A stretch of 64,000 nt of DNA. It comes from Parvibaculum sp963975745. GTDB lineage: Bacteria > Pseudomonadota > Alphaproteobacteria > Parvibaculales > Parvibaculaceae. The stretch lies in contig NZ_CAXBIB010000012.1 of assembly GCF_963975745.1 (NCBI RefSeq), forward strand, positions 62,001-126,000, read 5' to 3'. The first letter of the stretch is position 1. Each line of letters opens with the position of its first letter. Of this stretch, positions 36,761 through 46,212 are shown one piece after another. Under the pieces are notes generated by a model. That model was not told the origin of the DNA. It searched no databases and saw only the letters and a program-made list of their open reading frames with translations. The position numbers and the translations under genes were made by a program.

Positions 36761-37719
36761 GGAATAAGCGTCACGCGGCCGAAGGCCTTGCGGCTTTCGA
36801 TATATTCATGGGCCGCGGCGGCATCCTTCAGCGGGAAGGACTTGTCGAGCACGACCTTCAGCTCGCCTTTCGCGATGTCGTCGATCAGGTTCTGGATGTT
36901 GTCGTGGACGCGGTCGGTGAAGATCTCGGCGCCGAGGAACACGCCCGAGAGCGACTGGTTGCCGCCCATCATCGTCGAGACATCGACGCGCATGTCCTCG
37001 CGTCCGGCGCGGCCGACCATCGAAATGCGGCCACGATAGGCGAGGGCGAGGATCGATTTCTGCAAGGTCGAACCGCCGACCGGATCGACGACCAGATTGA
37101 CGCCCTTGTTGTCGGTCAGGCGTTTCGCTTCGGCGACCAGATCCTGCGTGCGGTAGTTGATGCCGTGATCCATGCCGTATTGTTTCAGACCTTCGAGACG
37201 TTCATCGCTCGATGCGGTTGCAATGACCGTGGCGCCTGCCCGTTTCGCAAGCTGGATCGCGGCGAGGCCGACGGCGCCGGCGCCCGCCTGCACAAGCACC
37301 GTTTCGCCGGCCTTCAGGCGGCCGAACTCGAACAGGCAATCATGCGCGGTTCCGAACGGGACCGGAATCGCCGAGGCGATCTTGATGTCGAGACTGTCGG
37401 GGACGATCCATGCATTGCGTGCCGGCACCGCGCGAAGCTCCGCATGCGAACCGAATGCGTTGACGGTGGTGACGCGCTGGCCGGGTTTCAGATGTGTCAC
37501 TTCCGCGCCGGTCTCGACGATCGTGCCGGCGGCCTGATAGCCGACCACATGCGGCTCGGTGGCAAGCGCGCCGCCGCCGCGGTTCAACGTGTCGCCGCCT
37601 TCGATGCTGACCGCTTCGACCCTGATCACGACGCCCTGCGGATGACATTCGGGATCGGCAATGTCTTCGTATTTCAGGACCGAGGGCGGACCGTTTTCGT
37701 AATAGACCGCTGCCTTCAT
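36757..37719 (-). CDS. zinc-independent quinone oxidoreductase (MDR superfamily)
   Basis: 320 aa. The medium-chain dehydrogenase fold is clear: MKAAVYYENGPPSVLKYEDI at the N terminus, VVGYQAAGTIVETGAEV, nucleotide motif AGAGAVG (145-151), and the HG-N-Y region of the NADPH pocket. The catalytic and structural zinc cysteines of alcohol dehydrogenases are absent, so it is of the quinone reductase (QOR) type, using NADPH to reduce quinones or enones. A CAGGGAG ribosome site precedes ATG 37719. It stands alone, convergent with the amidase. Confidence 0.88.
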   Translation of the reverse strand: MKAAVYYENGPPSVLKYEDIADPECHPQGVVIRVEAVSIEGGDTLNRGGGALATEPHVVGYQAAGTIVETGAEVTHLKPGQRVTTVNAFGSHAELRAVPARNAWIVPDSLDIKIASAIPVPFGTAHDCLFEFGRLKAGETVLVQAGAGAVGLAAIQLAKRAGATVIATASSDERLEGLKQYGMDHGINYRTQDLVAEAKRLTDNKGVNLVVDPVGGSTLQKSILALAYRGRISMVGRAGREDMRVDVSTMMGGNQSLSGVFLGAEIFTDRVHDNIQNLIDDIAKGELKVVLDKSFPLKDAAAAHEYIESRKAFGRVTLIP

Positions 37720-37787
37720 TGTGTTTCTCCCTGTTCGGATTGTCGTTGCAGGCAATGTCGGGACTGCGGCGGCGATCCGCAAGCGTC

Positions 37788-37816
37788 TTGACGCGGATGA
37801 ATTTCAGGCCCATCTC
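37788..37816 (+). promoter_or_regulatory. probable promoter of rnpB
   Basis: TTGACG (37788-37793) and CATCTC (37811-37816) with a 17-base spacer, ending seven bases before the inferred RNA 5' end at 37823. The -35 is good, the -10 poor. Confidence 0.45.
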
Positions 37817-37822
37817 AGTCAC

Positions 37823-38194
<372 letters not shown>

Positions 38195-38202
38195 ACCCCC
38201 CT

Positions 38203-38223
38203 CTGTCATCGAACTGTCACAAA
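38203..38223 (-). repeat. TGACAG iteron repeat, copy 3 (short, inverted)
   Basis: The reverse complement equals copy 1 with exactly one 11-base unit missing: two TGACAG units at 11-base spacing remain. It begins nine bases after the 3' end of rnpB. Confidence 0.75.
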
Positions 38224-38335
38224 GTGGGCGCGCTGCCGCCGTGGCGACCGGTCAGAAGGAAGGCAGGCGAGCCGGTCCAGATGCGACGACTGGAGAGCAA
38301 AGATGTTCTACTTGTGTTCTCAAGTCCTCGATGAA

Positions 38336-38350
38336 TTAACCCCCCATTCA
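38336..38350 (+). promoter_or_regulatory. possible CtrA box upstream of mraZ
   Basis: TTAA, seven bases, TTCA: one mismatch from the TTAA-N7-TTAA site of the alphaproteobacterial cell-cycle regulator CtrA. A single such match could occur by chance. Confidence 0.3.
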
Positions 38351-38402
38351 GACAGTTCAGGCGGGTCAAAATGGGGCGGAAAACCGCGAAAATACTAGGC
38401 TT

Positions 38403-38447
38403 TCCCGTTGACGACCATGAAATCCCATGTTATCCCATGATGTCCCG
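38403..38447 (+). promoter_or_regulatory. dcw-operon promoter with phased MraZ boxes
   Basis: Four TCCCR boxes stand at 38403, 38423, 38433 and 38443, all in 10-base register (the slot at 38413 is not a match). Read on the other strand they are YGGGA, the known MraZ recognition core with five-base spacers. They overlap a promoter: TTGACG (38408-38413) and TATCCC (38431-38436), 17 bases apart. MraZ, encoded 100 bases downstream, would therefore repress its own operon. Confidence 0.7.
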
Positions 38448-38546
38448 TACAAGGCCCAGCCGCGCCCATAGAGCGTCCGCCGGTCCCGCGGGCACAAGTT
38501 CCCTCAGGCAGGAGGGGGCGGCCCGAGAGAGGGGAGAGGTCGGCCG

Positions 38547-39023
38547 ATGGAGTCGTTCCGGGGGCGTTTCACGAACAAGATCGATGCGAAGGGGCGCGTG
38601 TCCGTGCCTGCGAAGTTTCGCGCCGTAACGGTCGCCCAGGGCTTCAACGGGATCATCTGCTTTCCGCCGCTGAACGAGGGCCGGTTCATCGAGGGCTGCG
38701 GGCCTGCCTTTTCGAGCCAGATCGACCAGATGCTGGCGCGGCTCGACCCGTTCTCGCCCGAGCGCGACATGCTGGCCTCGGTGCTGCTCGGCGAAAGTGC
38801 CGAACTGATGTTCGACGCCGATGGCCGCGTCATTCTTCCCGAGACGCTGCGCGAGATGGCCGGCATCACCGACGAGGCGACCTTTGTCGGCGCCGGCGAA
38901 CGCTTCCAGATCTGGGAACCCAGGGCCTATGAGGCCTTTGCCGTCGAAGCCAGGAAGCAGGTTCCCGGTTTCCGCGCCATGCTCAAGGCGCCGCTTCCCA
39001 TCCCGGATGGAGGTGGACGATGA
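38547..39023 (+). CDS. mraZ: transcriptional regulator MraZ
   Basis: 158 aa with two AbrB-like MraZ domains: NKIDAKGRVSVPAKFR (about 10-25) and FDADGRVILPETLREMAG (about 89-106). MraZ forms ring-shaped oligomers and represses the dcw operon by binding repeated boxes, which are found at 38403-38447. It is the first gene of the cluster and overlaps rsmH by four bases. The C terminus is short and Pro/Gly-rich. Confidence 0.96.
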   Translation: MESFRGRFTNKIDAKGRVSVPAKFRAVTVAQGFNGIICFPPLNEGRFIEGCGPAFSSQIDQMLARLDPFSPERDMLASVLLGESAELMFDADGRVILPETLREMAGITDEATFVGAGERFQIWEPRAYEAFAVEARKQVPGFRAMLKAPLPIPDGGGR

Positions 39024-40051
39024 GCGACAGCGGCCGGAGCAACGCCCCTCATATCCCGGTGATGCTCGCCGATGTCCTCGATGTTCTCCGGCCGCATGAT
39101 GGCGGGATCTATGTCGACGGCACGTTCGGTGCGGGCGGCTACACGCGGGCCATTCTCGGCGCCGCCGATTGCGCGGTGCTGGCGATCGACCGCGACCCGA
39201 GCGCGATCCTGCGTGGCCGGGCGCTGGCGACCGAGTTCACCGGCCGGCTGACGCTGATCGAAGGCTGCTTCGGCGACATGGCTCGGCTGGTGCGCGCGCT
39301 CGGTCACGAGACCGTCGATGGGGTGGTGCTCGACCTCGGCGTTTCCTCGATGCAGCTCGACGAGGCCGCGCGCGGCTTCTCGTTCCAGCAGGACGGACCG
39401 CTCGACATGCGCATGGGCGGCGAGGGCCCGTCCGCCGCCGATGTCGTCAATCATTTCGACGAAAGCGACCTTGCCCGGATCATCGCCGTCTATGGCGAAG
39501 AGAAGCGCGCACGGGCGGTCGCCAAGGCGATCGTCGCGGCGCGGGCGCAAGCCGAGTTCAAGCGGACGCTGGAGCTTGCCGAAACGGTGGCGCGGGTGAT
39601 CGGCCGCCGTCCGCAGGACCGTATCCATCCGGCGACGCGCACCTTCCAGGCGCTTCGCATCTTCGTCAATGACGAGCTGGGCGAACTGGCGCGCGGGCTG
39701 TCGGGCGCCGAAGACCTGCTGCATGCCGGCGGCCGCCTCGCTGTCGTCACGTTCCATTCGCTCGAAGACCGGGCGGTCAAGCGCTTCCTTACCGCGCGGA
39801 CCGGGCGGGCGGGGCGCGCCAACCGCCACATGCCCGAGCGCGACGAGGCCGCGCCGTCGTTCCACGAAATCGAACACAAGGCGCGCAAGGCGCCCGAGGC
39901 CGAGATCGAGATCAATCCACGCGCACGTTCGGCCAAGCTGCGCGCGGCTGAACGGACCGGCGCGCCGGCGCTGCCGCTCGATCCCGCAGCGCTCGGCCTG
40001 CGCGCGGTTCCGATGCTCGACCGGCAAGCGCCGGCGGGAGGGCGGGCATGA
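39020..40051 (+). CDS. rsmH: 16S rRNA (cytosine-1402-N4)-methyltransferase
   Basis: 343 aa. HIPVMLADVLDVLRPHDGGIYVDGTFGAGGYTRAIL is the MraW/RsmH N terminus with SAM motif I; DGVVLDLGVSSMQLDEAARGFSF and LAVVTFHSLEDRAVKRFL are diagnostic. It methylates N4 of C1402 in 16S rRNA, in the decoding centre. The ATG overlaps the mraZ stop and its own stop overlaps ftsL, each by four bases. Confidence 0.96.
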   Translation: MSDSGRSNAPHIPVMLADVLDVLRPHDGGIYVDGTFGAGGYTRAILGAADCAVLAIDRDPSAILRGRALATEFTGRLTLIEGCFGDMARLVRALGHETVDGVVLDLGVSSMQLDEAARGFSFQQDGPLDMRMGGEGPSAADVVNHFDESDLARIIAVYGEEKRARAVAKAIVAARAQAEFKRTLELAETVARVIGRRPQDRIHPATRTFQALRIFVNDELGELARGLSGAEDLLHAGGRLAVVTFHSLEDRAVKRFLTARTGRAGRANRHMPERDEAAPSFHEIEHKARKAPEAEIEINPRARSAKLRAAERTGAPALPLDPAALGLRAVPMLDRQAPAGGRA

Positions 40052-40422
40052 TCCGGTTCATCAACCTGCTGCTCGTTGCCGCCGTGATTGGCCTTTCGGT
40101 CGGTCTCTACGACATCAAGTATCGCGCCGAGGGCGCCGACCGCATGGCAACCCGCATCGAGGCGGAGATCAATGGCGAGCGGGACGCCATTCGCGTGCTG
40201 CGGGCCGAGTGGAGCTATCTCAACCAGCCGGAGCGGCTGCAGGAGCTGGCCGCGCGCTACATGGAGCTCAGGCCGCTGACGGCCAGCCAGATCGTCGAGT
40301 TCGAGGACCTGCCGATGCCGCATATGGCAGACGATTTCTACGTGCCTTCGGGCCGGCAGCCGCTGGGCGGCTATGCCGGTTCCGTCGCCGAAGGTGCTGG
40401 AAGCGGGAGGTCCATTCAATGA
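40048..40422 (+). CDS. ftsL: cell division protein FtsL
   Basis: 124 aa bitopic protein: hydrophobic helix at residues 3-20 (FINLLLVAAVIGLSVGLY), then a periplasmic coiled coil (about 25-75) with NGERDAIRVLRAEWSYLNQPERLQELA, a pattern typical of alphaproteobacterial FtsL. It forms the FtsQLB complex that activates FtsWI. Sequence conservation in this family is low; position between rsmH and ftsI supports the call. Its end overlaps ftsI by four bases. Confidence 0.88.
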   Translation: MIRFINLLLVAAVIGLSVGLYDIKYRAEGADRMATRIEAEINGERDAIRVLRAEWSYLNQPERLQELAARYMELRPLTASQIVEFEDLPMPHMADDFYVPSGRQPLGGYAGSVAEGAGSGRSIQ

Positions 40423-42182
40423 TCGGTCGCCGCAACCTGCCCCAGCCGCAGCCGCGTTTCCTTCAGCCGGGACATGACGCGATCGCCCGGCCGCGTCATG
40501 CCGCCCGTGCCGGCGACGGGCAGGGCCGGACGCCATCGGAGCGCCGTATCACGCTGGCGATCGCCGTGTTCGCTGCCTGTTTCGCGCTGATCGGCGCGCG
40601 GCTTGTCGGGCTGGCGATCATCGGCGGCGACGGCGCGTCGCGCGTTGCCGCGGTCGACAGCGCCGCACCGATCCAGCGACCCGATATCGTCGATCGCAAT
40701 GGCGAGGTGATGGCAACCGATATCGGCACCGCTTCGCTCTATGCCGATGGCCGCAGCATTATCGATCCCGGCGAAACGGCGCGTCAGCTTGCGACCGTGC
40801 TGCCCGAGCTGGATGTTGGCGACATGACGGCCAAGCTTGCCTCGGGCCGCGCTTTCATGTGGGTCAAGCGCGATCTCGCGCCGCGCCAGCAATATGCGGT
40901 GCATTATCTCGGCCTGCCGGGGCTCGATTTCCGAAACGAGCGAAAGCGGGTCTATCCCAACGGCAAGACCGCCGCCAGCGTGCTCGGCATGGTCGATATC
41001 GACAATAACGGCACGGCCGGCATCGAGCGCTACATGGACCGGACGCTCGCCCGCCCTGACTCGTTCGGCGCGCCGCGTTTCGACCGAAACCGGACGGTGA
41101 TGCTGTCGATCGACATCAAGGCGCAACATGCGCTGACGGACGAACTCGAAAAGGCAATGAGCGAATTCAAGGCGCTGGCCGCGGTCGGCATCATCATGGA
41201 TGTGCATAGCGGCGAAGTCGTCGCGATGACGTCGTTGCCCGACTACGACCCCAACGACCCGATGGCGGCACCCGAAGAGGCGCGTTTCAATCGCGCGACG
41301 CTCGGCGTTTACGAAATGGGCTCGGTATTCAAGGCGGTTACGCTTGCGGCGGCACTCGACAGCGGCAAGGTTCGGCTCGACGGCCAGTTCGACGCGACCA
41401 AGCCGATGCAGGTGGCGCGCTTCAAGATTCACGATTTCCATGCGCAGAACCGCTGGCTCAGCGTGCCGGAGGTCTTCGTTCACTCCTCCAATATCGGTAC
41501 TGCCAAGATCGCGTTGCAGCTGGGCGGTGACGAGCACCGCGAGTATCTGCGCCGCTTCGGCATGCTGACGCGGCCGCAGATCGAACTGCCGGAGGCCGGC
41601 GCACCGCTGACGCCGGCGCGCTGGACCGAGTTGTCGACCATCACCACATCCTATGGTCACGGCATTGCGGTGACGCCGCTGCAGGTCGTCAGCGCGATCT
41701 CGACCATCGTCAATGGCGGGTTCAAGGTCGAACCGACCTTCCTGCGCCGCAACGAAACACAGCTTGGGGCGCGGGTGATTTCGAGCGACGTCAGCCAGAC
41801 GATGCGCGGGCTGATGCGGATGGTGGTGGCGGAAGGCACGGGACGCAAGGCCGATGTGGCCGGCTATCCGGTGATGGGCAAGACCGGGACGGCGGAGAAG
41901 GCCGAGAACGGCCGTTATGCCCGCAACAAGCTGATCACCTCGTTCATCAGCGCCTTTCCGGCCAACGATCCGCGCTACGCGATGATCGTGATGTTCGACG
42001 AACCGAAGCCGACAAAGGACACCTATGGCTATGCGACGGCCGGCTGGAATGCGGCGCCGGTGACCTCGCGGGTGGTGGCGCGGGTCGCGCCGCTGCTCGG
42101 GTTGCGGCCGGCGACGAAGCCGCAGGAACAGCAAATGTTGCGTGAAGCGAAGCTCGTGTCCTTCGATGCGGGCGGGCAGTGA
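40419..42182 (+). CDS. ftsI: peptidoglycan transpeptidase FtsI (PBP3)
   Basis: 587 aa. One transmembrane helix (about 44-68), a pedestal domain, then the penicillin-binding transpeptidase domain with Ser302-x-x-Lys305 (MGSVFK), Ser356-Ser357-Asn358 region and Lys488-Thr-Gly (KTGTAEK). It cross-links septal peptidoglycan with FtsW. ATG 40419 overlaps the ftsL stop and is preceded by GGGAGG. An N-terminal Gln/Pro/Arg-rich cytoplasmic tail of 40 residues is longer than in E. coli. Confidence 0.95.
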   Translation: MIGRRNLPQPQPRFLQPGHDAIARPRHAARAGDGQGRTPSERRITLAIAVFAACFALIGARLVGLAIIGGDGASRVAAVDSAAPIQRPDIVDRNGEVMATDIGTASLYADGRSIIDPGETARQLATVLPELDVGDMTAKLASGRAFMWVKRDLAPRQQYAVHYLGLPGLDFRNERKRVYPNGKTAASVLGMVDIDNNGTAGIERYMDRTLARPDSFGAPRFDRNRTVMLSIDIKAQHALTDELEKAMSEFKALAAVGIIMDVHSGEVVAMTSLPDYDPNDPMAAPEEARFNRATLGVYEMGSVFKAVTLAAALDSGKVRLDGQFDATKPMQVARFKIHDFHAQNRWLSVPEVFVHSSNIGTAKIALQLGGDEHREYLRRFGMLTRPQIELPEAGAPLTPARWTELSTITTSYGHGIAVTPLQVVSAISTIVNGGFKVEPTFLRRNETQLGARVISSDVSQTMRGLMRMVVAEGTGRKADVAGYPVMGKTGTAEKAENGRYARNKLITSFISAFPANDPRYAMIVMFDEPKPTKDTYGYATAGWNAAPVTSRVVARVAPLLGLRPATKPQEQQMLREAKLVSFDAGGQ

Positions 42183-42213
42183 CGACAGGCGTATGCGTAG
42201 ACGGCGAACAGGA

Positions 42214-43683
42214 ATGTTGGGAGAGATGCAGCTTGCGGCGTTGATGGGGTCCGACCTCCCGGCGCTCCCGGAGGGGGGCGCGACGGAGATACTCGGCCTG
42301 ACCGCGGACAGCCGTGCGGTCAGGCCCGGATTTCTTTTTGCCGCATTGCCGGGGACCAAGGTCGATGGCAGCCGCTTCATCCCGCAGGCGCTCGAGCAGG
42401 GCGCGGCGGCGCTGCTGGTGCCGCAGGGCGCCGTGATCGAGGCGCGCGTGCCGGTGATTGCCGACCGCAATCCGCGCCGGCGTCTGGCGCTGATGGCGGC
42501 GCGGTTCTTCGGCAAGCAGCCCGAACTCGTCGTCGCGGTGACGGGGACCAACGGGAAGACATCGGTTGCCACTTTCGTGCGGCAGATCTGGGCGGCGCTC
42601 GGCAAGGAGGCGGCCAGCCTCGGCACGCTGGGCGTCGAGCGCGCGGCCGGGACACGGCCGCTCGGGTTCACCACGCCCGATCCGGTGGCACTGCAGGCCG
42701 AACTGGCGACGCTGGCAGACGAGGGTGTGACACATCTGGCGATGGAAGCGTCGAGCCACGGCCTGGCGCAATACCGGCTCGACGGGGTGCGGCTTGCGGC
42801 GGCGGGTTTCACCAATATCACGCGCGACCATATGGATTATCACGCCAGTTTCGACGATTACCTCTATGCGAAGCTGCGGCTTTTCGGCGAAGTGATGGGG
42901 CCAGGCGGCATTGCCGTCATCAATGCCGACACGCCGCAGGCGGCCGAAGTCGAGGCGTTGTGCTGGGCGCGCGGACACCGGATCATCTCGGTGGGGCGCA
43001 AGGGGCGCGGCATCTGCCTTCTGACGACGCGGCCGACGGCGCGCGGGCAGACACTCGAACTGGTACATGGCGGCGCCAATTACGAAGTCGCGCTGCCGCT
43101 GGTCGGCGGCTTCCAGGCATCGAATGCGCTGGTCGCGGCCGGGCTCGTCATCGGCTGCGGCGGCATGGCCGCGACGGTTTTCAAGGCACTTGAAAAGCTC
43201 CAGGGTGCGCGCGGACGCATGGAAGAGGCGGTACATCTCGCGAACGGTGCCTCGGTCTATATCGATTTTGCGCATACCCCCGATGCGCTGGAGAATGTGC
43301 TCGAAGCGATGCGTCCGCATGCGCAAGGCAGGCTGACGGTCGTCTTCGGCTGCGGCGGCGACCGCGATGCCGGCAAGCGCCCGCAGATGGGTGCCATTGC
43401 GGCACGGCTTGCCGACATTGTCTATGTGACCGACGACAATCCGCGCAGCGAGGCGGCGGCAGCCATTCGCGCCGCAATCCTGCAGGGCTGTCCCGGCGCG
43501 CAGGAGATCGGCGACAGGGCCGAAGCCATCGAAACGGCGATGCGCGGGCTTGCGGCCGGCGATGTGCTGGTGGTCGCCGGCAAGGGCCATGAGACGGGAC
43601 AGATCGTCGGCGACAGGGTCATTCCCTTTTCCGACCATGACGCCGTTGCGGCAGCGGCGCGCAAGATCGGCGGTGGCGCATGA
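42214..43683 (+). CDS. murE: UDP-MurNAc-tripeptide synthetase (meso-diaminopimelate-adding)
   Basis: About 489 aa. ATP loop GTNGKTSVATF, LAMEASSHGLAQYRLDG, and DDNPRSE, in which DNPR is the motif selecting meso-diaminopimelate over lysine. It adds the third peptide residue to UDP-MurNAc-L-Ala-D-Glu. The start is uncertain: ATG 42193, 42214 and 42226 are all in frame and none has an ideal ribosome site; the family N terminus begins at MQLAALMGSD (42226). It overlaps murF by four bases. Confidence 0.93.
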   Translation: MLGEMQLAALMGSDLPALPEGGATEILGLTADSRAVRPGFLFAALPGTKVDGSRFIPQALEQGAAALLVPQGAVIEARVPVIADRNPRRRLALMAARFFGKQPELVVAVTGTNGKTSVATFVRQIWAALGKEAASLGTLGVERAAGTRPLGFTTPDPVALQAELATLADEGVTHLAMEASSHGLAQYRLDGVRLAAAGFTNITRDHMDYHASFDDYLYAKLRLFGEVMGPGGIAVINADTPQAAEVEALCWARGHRIISVGRKGRGICLLTTRPTARGQTLELVHGGANYEVALPLVGGFQASNALVAAGLVIGCGGMAATVFKALEKLQGARGRMEEAVHLANGASVYIDFAHTPDALENVLEAMRPHAQGRLTVVFGCGGDRDAGKRPQMGAIAARLADIVYVTDDNPRSEAAAAIRAAILQGCPGAQEIGDRAEAIETAMRGLAAGDVLVVAGKGHETGQIVGDRVIPFSDHDAVAAAARKIGGGA

Positions 43684-45116
43684 CGACACCGCTCTGGACA
43701 CAGGCCGATGCAATTGCGGCGACCGGCGGCAAGGCCGAAGGTGCAAACTGGAGCGCGACGGGCGTTTCGATCGACAGCCGGACGCTGCAGGCCGGCGATC
43801 TCTTCGTCGCGATCGAGGGCGAGAACTCGGACGGGCACAAATTCGTCGAAGGCGCCTTTGCCAAGGGTGCGGCGGCGGCCATCGTGTCGAAGCCGACCGC
43901 GCAGATGCGTGCGGCGGGCCCTCTTGTCGTCGTTGCCGACACGCTTTCGGCGCTCAATGCGCTGGGCCGTGCCGCGCGGCGACGTGCCGCAGCGAAGATC
44001 GTCGCGGTAACCGGCAGCGTCGGCAAGACCGGTACCAAGGAGGCGCTGCACTTCGTGCTGTCCGAGCAGGGTGCGACCCATGCCTCGGCGGCGTCCTACA
44101 ACAATCTCTGGGGCGTACCGCTGTCGCTGGCGCGAATGCCGGCCGATACGCGCTTCGGGATTTTCGAAGTCGGGATGAATCATCCGGGCGAAATCACGCC
44201 GCTGTCGAAGCTGGTCGAGCCCTTTGTCGCGCTGATCACCACGGTCGAGGCCGTGCACCTGGCCTTCTTCAATTCGGTCGAGGAGATCGCCGATGCCAAG
44301 GCCGAAATCTTCGACGGACTGCAGGAAGGCGGCGTTGCCATTCTCAATCGCGACAACCCGCATTATGCGCGGCTCCGGGCACGGGCCGAAGCGCGCGGCG
44401 CGGCGCGGATCATCTCGTTCGGCGAGCATGCCGACGCCGACGCACGTCTCGACAAGCTGGCGCTCAATGAAAGCTGCTCCTGCGTCTCGGCAACGATCTG
44501 CGGGCAGAAGGTCACCTACAAGCTGGCCGTGCCCGGGCGCCATATCGCGATGAACAGCCTTGCGGTGCTGGCCTGCGTGCAGGCGCTCGACGCCGATCTG
44601 GCGCTGGCCGCACTTGCCATGGCGCAGCTCAAGGCGCCGAAGGGCCGCGGCGAGCGCCATGTCGTATCGGCGCCGCTCGGCGACTTCACCGTGATCGACG
44701 AGAGCTACAACGCCAATCCAGCCTCGATGCGCGCCGCGCTGGCCGCGCTCGGACAGGCGCGTCCTGCCAATGGCGGCCGGCGTCTCGCGATTATGGGCGA
44801 CATGCTGGAGCTTGGCGACGATTCGATGGCGATGCATCGCGAACTGGCCGCCGATATCGACCGTTCCGGGATCGATCTCGTTTTCGCCTGCGGTCCGCAT
44901 ATGCGCGAACTCTTCAAGGCGCTGCCGGCCGGCCTGCAGGGTGCCTATGCCGAGACGTCGGATGCGCTCGCGCCGCTGCTGCGCGACGCCATTCGTCCCG
45001 GCGACGTCGCGATGGTCAAGGGATCTCTCGGTTCGCGGATGGGGCCGCTGGTCGAGATGCTCAAGGGGATGGGCGACGACGACGGCGCCAGCCTGCGGCG
45101 CAACAGGGGGGATTAG
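43680..45116 (+). CDS. murF: UDP-MurNAc-tripeptide:D-Ala-D-Ala ligase
   Basis: 478 aa. GVSIDSRTLQAGDLFVAIEG at the N terminus, ATP loop AVTGSVGKTGTKEALH, NHPGEITPLSKLV, and DESYNANPASMRAAL, the MurF signature near the C-terminal domain. It adds D-Ala-D-Ala to give the UDP-MurNAc-pentapeptide that MraY uses next. The start overlaps murE by four bases; mraY begins three bases after its stop. Confidence 0.96.
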   Translation: MTTPLWTQADAIAATGGKAEGANWSATGVSIDSRTLQAGDLFVAIEGENSDGHKFVEGAFAKGAAAAIVSKPTAQMRAAGPLVVVADTLSALNALGRAARRRAAAKIVAVTGSVGKTGTKEALHFVLSEQGATHASAASYNNLWGVPLSLARMPADTRFGIFEVGMNHPGEITPLSKLVEPFVALITTVEAVHLAFFNSVEEIADAKAEIFDGLQEGGVAILNRDNPHYARLRARAEARGAARIISFGEHADADARLDKLALNESCSCVSATICGQKVTYKLAVPGRHIAMNSLAVLACVQALDADLALAALAMAQLKAPKGRGERHVVSAPLGDFTVIDESYNANPASMRAALAALGQARPANGGRRLAIMGDMLELGDDSMAMHRELAADIDRSGIDLVFACGPHMRELFKALPAGLQGAYAETSDALAPLLRDAIRPGDVAMVKGSLGSRMGPLVEMLKGMGDDDGASLRRNRGD

Positions 45117-45119
45117 GGG

Positions 45120-46208
45120 ATGCTGTACGATCTACTGGGCGGCATGGCAGGCGAGATACCGGCGTTCAACGTGTTTCGCTACATCACGTTCCGCACCGGC
45201 GGGGCGACGCTGACGGCGCTGCTGATCAGCTTCCTGTTCGGGCCGCGCATCATCGCGTTGCTGAAGTCACGGCAGCGCCGCGGCCAACCAATCCGCGAGG
45301 ACGGGCCGCAATCGCATATCGTGCAGAAACAGGGCACGCCGACCATGGGCGGGTTCCTGATCCTGGTCGGACTGGTGCCGTCGGTGCTGCTGTGGGCCGA
45401 TCTGTCCAACAAGTATGTCTGGATCGTGCTGCTGGTGACGCTCGGCTTCGGCGCGGTGGGATTTGCCGACGACTATCTCAAGGTGTCGAAGATTTCGCCG
45501 AAAGGCGTGCCGGGGCGCGTCAAGCTCTTCTTCGAATTCGTCATTGCGATCGCCGCCATGTGGGCGCTGGTGCTGGTGGCCAACGAGCCGTTGCAGACGG
45601 CGCTGACCGTGCCCTTCTTCAAGAGCGTGTTGTTGCAGCTCGGCGGCTTCTTCTTCGTGTTCGGCGCGCTGGTCATTGTCGGTTCGTCGAATGCCGTCAA
45701 CCTGACCGACGGGCTGGACGGGCTTGCCATCGTGCCGGTGATGATCGCCGCGGCGTCGCTGGGCCTCATCGTCTACCTGGTCGGCAATGCGGTGTTCGCC
45801 GACTACCTGCAGGTGCATTTCGTGCCGGGCACCGGCGAACTGGCGATCATCTGCGGCGCGCTGATCGGCGCCGGCCTCGGTTTCCTCTGGTACAATGCGC
45901 CGCCGGCCATGGTGTTCATGGGCGACACCGGGTCGCTGGCGCTCGGCGCCACGCTCGGCACCGTCGCCGTCGCGGCCAAGCACGAACTGGTGCTCGCCAT
46001 CATCGGCGGGCTGTTCGTGCTGGAAGCGGTGTCGGTCATCGTGCAGGTCGCCTCGTTCAAGCTGACCGGCAAGCGCGTCTTCCGCATGGCGCCGCTGCAT
46101 CATCATTTCGAACAGAAGGGCTGGGCGGAGCCCACCATCGTCGTCCGCTTCTGGATCATCTCGGTCGTGCTCGCCATGGCTGGTCTCGCAACGCTGAAGC
46201 TGAGGTGA
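45120..46208 (+). CDS. mraY: phospho-MurNAc-pentapeptide transferase MraY
   Basis: 362 aa, ten transmembrane helices. Diagnostic stretches: TPTMGGFLILVGL, FADDYLKVSKISPKG (catalytic Asp-Asp), NLTDGLDGLAIVP, FMGDTGSLALGA and the late MAPLHHHFEQKGW. It loads phospho-MurNAc-pentapeptide on undecaprenyl phosphate to make lipid I at the cytoplasmic face. The gene follows murF by three bases and precedes murD by four. Confidence 0.97.
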   Translation: MLYDLLGGMAGEIPAFNVFRYITFRTGGATLTALLISFLFGPRIIALLKSRQRRGQPIREDGPQSHIVQKQGTPTMGGFLILVGLVPSVLLWADLSNKYVWIVLLVTLGFGAVGFADDYLKVSKISPKGVPGRVKLFFEFVIAIAAMWALVLVANEPLQTALTVPFFKSVLLQLGGFFFVFGALVIVGSSNAVNLTDGLDGLAIVPVMIAAASLGLIVYLVGNAVFADYLQVHFVPGTGELAIICGALIGAGLGFLWYNAPPAMVFMGDTGSLALGATLGTVAVAAKHELVLAIIGGLFVLEAVSVIVQVASFKLTGKRVFRMAPLHHHFEQKGWAEPTIVVRFWIISVVLAMAGLATLKLR

Positions 46209-46212
46209 GGGG

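Larger units (their letters stand above)
38195..38546. other. intergenic region between rnpB and mraZ
   Basis: 352 bases with no supportable gene. It holds the inverted two-unit iteron (38203-38223), a TTAA-N7-TTCA motif (38336-38350) one base from a CtrA box, and the MraZ-box promoter (38403-38447). The last 100 bases are a leader with no ORF I trust. Confidence 0.6.

Noticed and set aside
40416..42821. 801-codon minus-strand ORF opposite ftsI/murE
   Set aside because: Antisense shadow; the plus-strand genes have all catalytic motifs and overlapping starts and stops.
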